64,000 nt of DNA from assembly GCA_963555705.1 (NCBI GenBank), contig OY743171.1:14259352-14323351 (forward strand), written 5' to 3'. Source of the DNA: Ligustrum vulgare (taxonomy: Eukaryota; Streptophyta; Magnoliopsida; Lamiales; Oleaceae). A program made the translations under genes and the position numbers. Positions 57,152 through 64,000 of the stretch are shown here, in pieces. The stretch's first letter is position 1. Every line of letters starts with the position of its first letter. The notes beneath the pieces are model-generated. The model saw only the letters and a program-made list of their open reading frames with translations, was not told the origin of the DNA and did no database searches.

Positions 57152-57511
57152 AATATTATGAATCGATATAATATTGATTACGTGGAAGGAAGGTATGTTC
57201 TGATTTATACATTTGCCTCGTTGGAAAGATACAAAAAATCTATGAATCCCATATCAATATACGGACAGCAATGTCTATCAGTCTATGTGATCATTGGGCT
57301 GATTGGTATGAGAATACTTGCTGTCAACTACAAATGGAACCTCCATGTATGAATTGGAAGTATTTATAGTTTTTATTTTTTAGTGTTTACTAAACGACAA
57401 ACCCATTTCAGGGTTCCACCGTCAAAATCCAGATTACAAGATACTCATCTCCTAGTTAAAAACTCTTTCACATTAGAGATAGTCAAGCCGTACTGATTAT
57501 TAGCACAACTT
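57152..57511 (+). promoter_or_regulatory. Upstream region of the ILR1-like gene
   Basis: Only about 360 bp separate the family B LTR end from the start codon. A TATTTATAGT box near 57361 could serve as TATA. The natural promoter may therefore have been displaced by the LTR/Tat insertion (inference). Confidence 0.4.
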
Positions 57512-58204
57512 ATGGGTTTTTTCTCATGGATTTCTTTGCTATTCAGTCTTTGCATGTTGTTATCAACGAAACCCAGTTTCTCAAACTCTTTTCTGAGCAA
57601 GGAAGGGTTTGCTGAAATCCCGTCAAAATTCTTCAATCTGGCCAAACGGCCAGAGGTTTTTGAGTATATGGTGAACATTAGGAGGGCTATACATGAAAAA
57701 CCAGAACTTTGTTTTGAGGAATTTGAGACAAGTAAGCTTATTAGAAACGAGCTTGATAAATTGGGCATCCCCTACAAGTACCCAATTGCTGTTACTGGTG
57801 TTGTGGGCTATATTGGTACTGGAAAGTCACCTTTTGTGGCAATTAGAGCAGATATGGATGCCTTAGCTATGCAGGTAGTAATTATTTAAATTTTTCCGGT
57901 AATTTCGTTTTGTTTTTCTGGCATTTCTATAATTTGACTTCTTATGAAATTTGTATTATTATTATTTTTTTTACCGAAGATAAACGTCGTTCTTGACCTT
58001 TTTAATTGCAAGTTAGCCGTGCAACTGTTCATAGTTTTTGCTTGGGAATTGATTTTAAAGTGATGTGTTTTTTATTAGGAAGCCGTCGAGTGGGAGCATA
58101 AAAGTAAAATCCCTGGAAGGATGCATGCTTGTGGTCATGATGCTCATGTTGCTATGCTTATGGGAGCAGCAAAGATGCTTCAAGAACATCGCAATGATTT
58201 AGAG
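57512..58204 (+). pseudogene. IAA-amino-acid hydrolase (ILR1-like, M20 peptidase family), first two exons only
   Basis: Exon 1 is 57512-57874 and exon 2 is 58079-58204, with a GT...AG intron of 204 bp in phase 0. The product starts with a hydrophobic signal peptide (about residues 1-25). It then has the M20D N-terminal region (FEYMVNIRRAIHEKPELCFE, FVAIRADMDALAMQ) and the metal-binding motif [20 protein letters not shown]. These enzymes release free auxin from amino-acid conjugates, usually in the ER (established knowledge). A donor GTTTAT follows exon 2, but I find no exon 3 encoding the expected VFQPAEEG motif in the remaining 5.8 kb. The gene is therefore truncated, or its next intron is exceptionally long. 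The full family length is about 430-450 aa; 163 are seen here, without frame breaks. Confidence 0.85.
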
Positions 58205-58830
58205 GTTTATCCATTTCACTTTCTTTGTGTTCATTGCATGCAATAAGTAATTAACAAATCTTGGTGGATTACTTACTTTATGTTTGAGCATATACAATTT
58301 GAGGCATTTAAGAGTGTTCCACAATAAATAATCTATATAGTGGGAATTTGTGCAAATTAGGCCCTTACATATATGGGGTTTTATCAAAGTACGACTTGAA
58401 CTCAACGAAAGAAGCTTTGATTTCTATAATCGCCGTGTATTGAGTTTCATGTTTGGAGAACATGTAGTTCATCCAATAGAAGGTGAACTTCTCATCTGGA
58501 AAATTGATTGATACTTGATCTCCATTGATTTTAAATTTATGGTTACAAGAACTTCCGACTCATGTAAAGATGATGGATATTTGGGTGATTGTTTGATTGA
58601 GGGAGTAATGATGCTTTTTCATTCATTAAAAGATAGTCATATTTCCTGCCATCATTAGTGCTATGATATAATGCAGACAATTTGACTGAATGTTTATTCT
58701 AGGCTACCAAGATTAAAGATCAAGCTTTGTTAATAGTTTCATAAGTTCAACATTTATTATCTCAGAAGTGTAAAAGCTTCTTATGCTAGGGTAAAGTCTA
58801 GATCAACCTATTGACCTTGTAACATAAATA

Positions 58831-58904
<74 letters not shown>

Positions 58905-59207
58905 AGGTTCATAAATCAAGTCTGGGTGAGGTGACCCTTGAATCAGAAGTCGTAGACAAGCTTGATAATATCACATCTACCTTGGAATCTTGCAAAATGT
59001 TGATGAAAACAAAGCTTGTGAGTTAATAAGAATTCTTCAGTCCTTGAGGGAAGCGTGGACCTTAAGATTTATTAATGGACCAAAACAGAAAATGTTTTCT
59101 AGAAACTCAACGGTTAGGTTACGAGAGGCTTTGCTTTTGCCATAAAGGTTAGAGTTGTTAGCAATCAGCACAATTCCTTATTTCTAGGGATTTGGACATT
59201 TGGTTAT
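58205..59207. other. Intergenic or intronic DNA with (AT)n
   Basis: Contains an (AT)n microsatellite at 58833-58901. No exon of the ILR1-like gene and no other supported feature seen. Confidence 0.5.
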
Positions 59208-59216
59208 TTGTTATTA

Positions 59217-59350
59217 CAATAATGCTACAAGTACCGCGAAACTGTACTGCGAATTGTACCGCATACTCACACATGGAGGGAAGGGTGAACTAGTCATTTC
59301 ACTTTCATGTGTCTGTGCGGTACGTTTTCGCGGTAACTTTAGCATTTTTC
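59217..59350 (+). mobile_element. 134-bp MULE-type MITE
   Basis: TIRs of about 27 bp: AATGCTACAAGTACCGCGAA against the reverse complement of the right end, AATGCTAAAGTTACCGCGAA. A perfect 9-bp TSD TTGTTATTA lies at 59208-59216 and 59351-59359. TSD size and long TIR fit Mutator-like elements. GCGGTAC motifs lie at both ends, and the whole element can fold into a hairpin. Confidence 0.85.
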
Positions 59351-59359
59351 TTGTTATTA

Positions 59360-59622
59360 TGTTACCATGATTTCTGGGCAATCTTTTCTCTTTGCACATT
59401 CTACAAAGATATATATGACATATTTTTCTTCTATGCTTGAGTCTTGCAAATTTTCACTGGGAAAAGATGGCTGAGTATATCAAATTTCCTCATACTATTC
59501 AACCAGGAAAAGGGCTTGACCATCTTGATAATTCATTTATATCAGTCAACTATTATGCATTATAAGAAGCTATATTATGAATGGAATTAGTGTATAAATC
59601 CTAGACTTATTAGGCAACAACT

Positions 59623-59661
<39 letters not shown>

Positions 59662-59977
59662 AGTCTATATATATGTGGATGATTCTAATTCAATGGAAAC
59701 AGAGAGCTATTCTTCAATCATTGACAGAAACTATCATTGCCAATAAATAGAGATTAAAAATTTCGTAACAACCTATCCACTGCAAATCTTGCAACATATG
59801 GTACTCAGTATATAGAATCATCATTCTGCAAAAGATAACCAATGTACACAATATGTTTGCAGTTTACAATATTTATTTGTTTGCCATCAAATTTAAAATA
59901 TTGTAGAACCTTGAGAACAACAAGAAGCATATATCATGAATCTTAAGAATTCAAAAGATCATTTGAAACCAAAAACA
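59360..59977. other. Intergenic with (TG)n
   Basis: (TG)n at 59636-59658; otherwise nothing recognised. Confidence 0.5.
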
Positions 59978-60042
59978 TTTATTGAAAACAAAAAGTATTT
60001 TCTCTCAAATTCAAAACCTGAATATAATCCAAAGACTTTATT
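59978..60042 (-). terminator. 3' end signals of the MLLE gene
   Basis: Two AATAAA hexamers on the - strand: 60042-60037, immediately after the stop codon, and 59983-59978, about 60 nt further. The second is the better placed poly(A) signal. Confidence 0.5.
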
Positions 60043-61659
60043 CTAGTTTCTTGGGGCCTCACTAGAAAAGAGTTGGTTCCAGATGGCAGGGAACCACGAA
60101 AGGCACCCAAGAAACAAGGTTGTCACTGGTGAATGTGAGTCCACTTGGTCAGCCGAGCTGCTAACCAGCGGAGCTCCCATCAGGACTTCCATAGCCTCGG
60201 CAACTCTCGCATTCAGAACCTCCTCTGATACAAGCAAATGCAGAACATCTGCCAGGGGAAGCTCCAAAAACATACCTGTGATTTTTAGTGCATTATCATG
60301 CTCCAAATCATCAACAAGATAGAATATATTCTCACCCAGATAATCATACTGATCTCTAGCCGTTGCATTGGCAAGGATAGAAGTAAAAGCGCCAACTGTA
60401 AAATTCGTCTTCCGTATTATAGCATCTAGATTGGGAATGTTGTCTGGATTATTAAGCATGCCATGCACGTCGTGTGGAAAAGGATACATATCCCAATCAT
60501 TTGCAACAGAGAGGATGTCTCTGTCAACATCAGGCATTGGCAGATGATTCAGCTGTCCCAGCATCTGATGCTGCATAACAATTAATATAGCTAATGATAA
60601 CATGTTATGATAGTAAATGGAGTTCCTGATAACTATGAAATCCATTTATAGTTATAGTTTTTATGTTATATTTTACTATATTATCAGTTATCAAGTGAAA
60701 CAGTGAAACAAAGGATATCTTGTAGTGTGTGTAAAATAACCTTGAGTCTATTGTTAATGAAGCTATTTGAGGCTAATGCCTTGACTCCTGTCTCACTTGA
60801 GGCTTCATTAAATGCCTCAAAATTTATGCCTTAGAACCATTTATTGAGATTTACACCTGAAGGTCTAAGCATTAGGGAGGCTAAGGTGTGCATTTACTTT
60901 TCCTATCTTTTCTGGGCTTTTTATTACTAGCCTGTTATAGGAAAAGCAATAATAGAAGTGTGTGATGGCTCCTTTCTCCATTTAATATCATGATAAATGT
61001 AATATTTTATATTTTGCATCATGAAAATTAATAATAGGACTATACAAGTCGAACTGATCTAAAGGTTGATCTAAAGGTTGTGTGTAAGGTGTTTAAACTA
61101 AAATTCCCCTTTTATGGATAAAGGTGGAAAGGATTGATAATTTTTATTGCTCATTGTTATTTATTACGGATTGATTGCATTCACTTATGAACACCTAAAG
61201 CCGTATTTGCTTAAAATAACCAAGAGATTCCCTACACCAAGGACATGTAAGTATCACGTTAGATTTCTTGACACTTATAAATTCAGAAATAATGTGATAC
61301 ATTTATTTTTATACTCTAGTGGTACCCTGAAATTTATGTAGACCAGCCACATCTTTAAAAGATATGTACATATTTTTATGTAGATGCATTCTAGATCAAT
61401 TGTTTAAAAGTATATATGCCTGATGTTTGTGTGTGTGTTTCAAAAATTACACACAAAAGAGCACAAATCTTCGGATTTCTAGTCTGGAGAAACAAAAAAC
61501 AGCTATTTAAATATATTTGCACAATGAAATACGTGCGTGTAGATATGAGGAGTTTATAAATGACTTCCAACCTTTTTTGTGAGAGAAAAAGACTTCCATC
61601 TATAGTCATATAAACAACATAACCTAGAGAAGAAAACTCACCGAAACTGAGAACAACAT
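60043..61659 (-). CDS. Small protein with a PABP-type MLLE (PABC) domain, two predicted exons
   Basis: On the - strand, exon 1 (61659-61642) encodes MLFSVS and ends at donor GTGAGT. Exon 2 (60570-60043) begins after an AG (TTATGCAG) in phase 0, giving 181 aa. Residues about 63-137 match the C-terminus of cytoplasmic poly(A)-binding proteins (FTSILANAT, YLGENIFYLVDDLEHDNAL, KITGMFLE, VLNARVAEAMEVL), the MLLE domain that binds PAM2 peptides (established knowledge). The KITGMLLE core is KITGMFLE. No RRM domains are visible anywhere upstream, so this is a stand-alone MLLE ORF. The N-terminal 60 residues are unrecognised. A TATA box and poly(A) signals frame it. It could still be a PABP-derived pseudogene that happens to stay open. 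The exon 1 assignment is a prediction. Confidence 0.65.
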
Positions 61660-61774
61660 GATTGGTCGGAAAGAATGATGACCGGGATGAGCTCTTTGTT
61701 TTAAGTTTTGAAATAGAGGAGAAAGAGAGATATAGAAGAAAGGGGTGTTGCGGCGGGGCAAATAGCAGCATAAG

Positions 61775-61782
61775 TTTATATA
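61775..61782 (-). promoter_or_regulatory. TATA box of the MLLE gene
   Basis: TATATAAA on the - strand, about 115 bp upstream of the predicted ATG. It is followed by a pyrimidine-rich leader (TATCTCTCTTTCTCCTC). Confidence 0.55.
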
Positions 61783-61826
61783 GGAAATGAAACTTAGGGT
61801 TTCAAGTATTACTTCATATGCATCCA

Positions 61827-62258
61827 AAATTCTAAAAAGGAAAAATAATTATTAGCTGGAATTCTTTTAAAGGTTATAATGTTTCATTATTGATTTAATT
61901 ACAACTTACATAAAAGGTATTATAACATAACATGTGCAGTTGCAGTTTTCAACCTTGTTTAATGTGCCCAACTTTTGTGTTTTTGAAAGTGGCATCATTA
62001 TAGTAGGTTCACGAAAGTTTTTTTGAATTCAACAAAGTTATGCCGAATATTATGTCTTAGTTGCTTTTGACTTAATAAAGCCACATCTATCCTTGTGATG
62101 GTTGGCTTTATATATATATATATTTTTTTTTCCCAATACAAAATTCACATTGACCTTGGTGCATAGTTTAGAAGGAATTAAAAAGGGATGCATTTGACGC
62201 ACTTCCTTTAGCGAGTTGCACACCCAGCACCTTACAACAGGCTTTGCTACTTTGACCT
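61827..62258. other. Intergenic, nothing recognised
   Basis: AT-rich spacer, with a short TA run near 62111. No gene. Confidence 0.5.
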
Positions 62259-62266
62259 GCCAAAAG

Positions 62267-63230
62267 TAGGGGTGGACAAAATAACCGGACTGAACCAAAC
62301 AAAACCGAGCGGTTTGGTTCGGTTTTACAAAAAAAATTAATGATTTGGTTCTTAGTATGGAGAACCAAATGGTTTTGGTTCCGGTTCTTGTTCTAGAACC
62401 AAGAACCAAACTAAGAACCGAACCCCAAACCCACTTTTAGATCAATTTTTTTTTTTTTAAACTATTTTTAAAAGTTAAAAAATTAACTTTATCTAATCTT
62501 TTGGTAATCTAGGTCTTAGCTTGTTTATGCCGTCAGATATCTAAATTTATTTTTCTTTAATCCTTTTCCTTTTCCATATTTGGTATGTAGCTTGTAAGAG
62601 GTTTTTCTTACTGTGTAACTGAAAATATTTCAATGTGGCTCTCACATCTCCTTTTACTCGGTGGAAGATTTCATGCATTACACATCCCTCACATTTTTTA
62701 TGAAATATGGACATTTGTTAACTCGTCCTAAAATATGATACTTGTAGTTCAAAGAGGTATTATGAGATTATAGGCATCATCTTGTGTTTCGCGCATTAAT
62801 TTTGTTTTTGTTTTATGATAATAGTTTCTAGGTAAGCATGAAGACGCAGTCATGTAGCTTGATATAATTAATCTCTATCAATGACTCATTCGTCTACATT
62901 TTTAAATCATTTTTATTAGACAATATTTTGTATGGAGATGTAACTTGATATTTGTGTATTAGTTTAGACTTTGGTAAATGAATTTCGTTAATCATTACTA
63001 AGTACTAACTTATGGTCGTGGATATGGTATGTGATGATAATTTGCTTTTATATTTTAAAATTCAAGTAATGTACTGCGAACCAAACCAAACCAGAACCGA
63101 GCGGTTTTGTTCCGGTTTGGTTTCATATCTTTATAAAAACCGATTGGTTCCATTGGTAAAAAAATCATCGGTTCATGGTTCGGTTTGGTTCCAATGGAAC
63201 CAGAACTAAATCGAATCATGTCCACCCCTA
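62267..63230. mobile_element. Non-autonomous hAT element
   Basis: 964 bp. Perfect 12-bp terminal inverted repeat TAGGGGTGGACA / TGTCCACCCCTA, and perfect 8-bp TSD GCCAAAAG (62259-62266, 63231-63238). Both ends carry reiterated GGTTCGGTTT/AACCGAACC motifs, comparable in layout to the GATCCG repeats of the element at 25449-26090. No transposase frame. Confidence 0.9.
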
Positions 63231-63238
63231 GCCAAAAG

Positions 63239-63823
63239 TATGAACTCGCTATTAACTCCAAGGTCATGTCACTCCCATTGTCCTCGCGATGCCAATCACC
63301 TATAATTTTTTTGTCGGAGACTATTGTATGGTATGTCGAGTTGATGTCGAATAACTAAGATCCCATCCTCCATCACATATATGGGGGCATCAGTGGCCAA
63401 CCGTGTGATAGTTTACCCGAAGAAAGGATGAATGTGGCAGAGATCAAAGAAATAATCCAACATAGTGCTTTATGGAAGTAAGAACGGAGTAGTATTTGTA
63501 GAGATTAAATGTGAAGTCTTGTAAATAGGTCTACCGAAAATCATGCTTTGAGTAGCCAATTGTTTTAGCACCTCGTGGTTTGTAAAAAGCAACACTAATT
63601 GCGTTGAAAGAGGTCATGGCGCCAATATCTTTAAACCTAGATGAATGTGTAAAACTTGATGTTATAGGTGCTCTAGTAAGAAAGGGCACTGTCAGCTTCT
63701 AATTGTAGTATATGCCCACTTTTACATATCACAATTGAGTTCGAGGTTTGAAAAAAAGGGTAGTAGTAGAATGGGTGTTGTGGTGAATTTTTGTTTGATC
63801 AATGCCACGTGCTTTATCAGCCA
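63239..63823. other. Unassigned, possibly degraded retroelement
   Basis: No supported frame. It lies beside a gypsy RT fragment and may be its eroded continuation. Confidence 0.4.
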
Positions 63824-63978
63824 TATACAAATTTTCCGCTATGAAGACGAGACAATGAACCACAAACGTAAAGAATGAAATGTTGGTAAAATGAGGCAAG
63901 CCCATGGAAGTTATGGACATCATTAGTGGAAATAGTCAAGGCCAATGACTGAATAGCTTCTACCTTCATTAGATCCAT
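63824..63978 (-). pseudogene. Degraded Ty3/gypsy RT-connection fragment
   Basis: The - strand frame from 63978 reads MDLMKVEAIQSL...NDVHNFHGLASFYQHFI, recalling the conserved EVRSFHGLASFYRRF segment between RT and RNase H in chromoviruses. It ends at a stop near 63824. Neighbouring sequence is too eroded to read. Confidence 0.55.
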
Positions 63979-64000
63979 TATATTCTCTCTCTTTTTATTT

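Noticed and set aside
58340..58520. Possible extra exon on either strand near the ILR1-like gene
   Set aside because: A short open stretch on the - strand has no recognisable similarity, and no ILR1 exon 3 motif was found on the + strand.
1..64000. CRISPR arrays, bacterial operons or rRNA genes
   Set aside because: No regularly spaced identical repeats with unique spacers, no rRNA-like blocks, and all context is eukaryotic.

Overview
This window looks like plant nuclear DNA, most likely from a eudicot (inference). It is dominated by nested retrotransposons. It has plant-type spliced gene fragments with GT/AG introns, and retroelements of the plant Ty3/gypsy lineages Tekay/Del, Tat/Retand and Athila. 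It also holds a degraded integrated copy of a plant pararetrovirus (family Caulimoviridae) and several small TIR elements with clean target-site duplications (TSDs). The species cannot be named from sequence alone. Only two stretches look like host genes, both at the right end: the first two exons of an IAA-amino-acid hydrolase (ILR1-like, + strand, 57.5-58.2 kb) and a small two-exon gene for a stand-alone PABP-type MLLE domain (- strand, 60.0-61.8 kb).

Left part (1-21 kb). A PIF/Harbinger-like element (997-1750) and a GTCACA/CCCACC degenerate array (1920-3180) precede a LINE-type RNase H remnant (3497-5070), which a solo LTR of the Tat family (4243-4924) splits. A different LTR-like repeat (5223-6218) follows, with an attached non-coding internal stretch. 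That stretch is interrupted by a complete but mutated Tekay/Del chromovirus (7991-17407; 5-bp TSD GAACT). A TGTGAC array (19341-19852) and a Tourist-like MITE (20433-20676) complete this part.

Middle part (21-42 kb). The - strand carries an endogenous caulimovirid. It reads from a tRNA-Met primer site at 42136-42148 through small ORFs, coat protein with zinc knuckle, movement protein, two aspartic-protease domains, RT/RNase H, an unknown ORF, an intergenic promoter and five further small ORFs, ending near 21060. A 10.8-kb Athila-type block (LTR-internal-LTR-truncated internal; 26930-37697) cuts it, and the virus segment encoding the first half of RT is missing at that point. An unclassified 929-bp insert and a hAT element also cut it. 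A 1710-bp solo LTR sits inside the second Athila LTR.

Right part (42-64 kb). A second PIF-like copy (42649-43524) is followed by a full Tat/Retand element (43902-56223; identical-length 686-bp LTRs). Besides gag-pol, this element carries a long spliced gene on the opposite strand (54690 to 51965) with a PF04195-type domain and a coiled coil. The Tat element is inserted in another copy of the 5223-6218 repeat, and that repeat ends about 360 bp upstream of the ILR1-like start codon. A MULE-type MITE, the MLLE gene, a hAT element (62267-63230) and a degraded gypsy RT fragment close the window.

Every retroelement coding region carries stops or frameshifts. Most premature stops are explained by C-to-T or G-to-A changes (CAG, CAA, CGA or TGG to stop), so none of these elements looks autonomous now.
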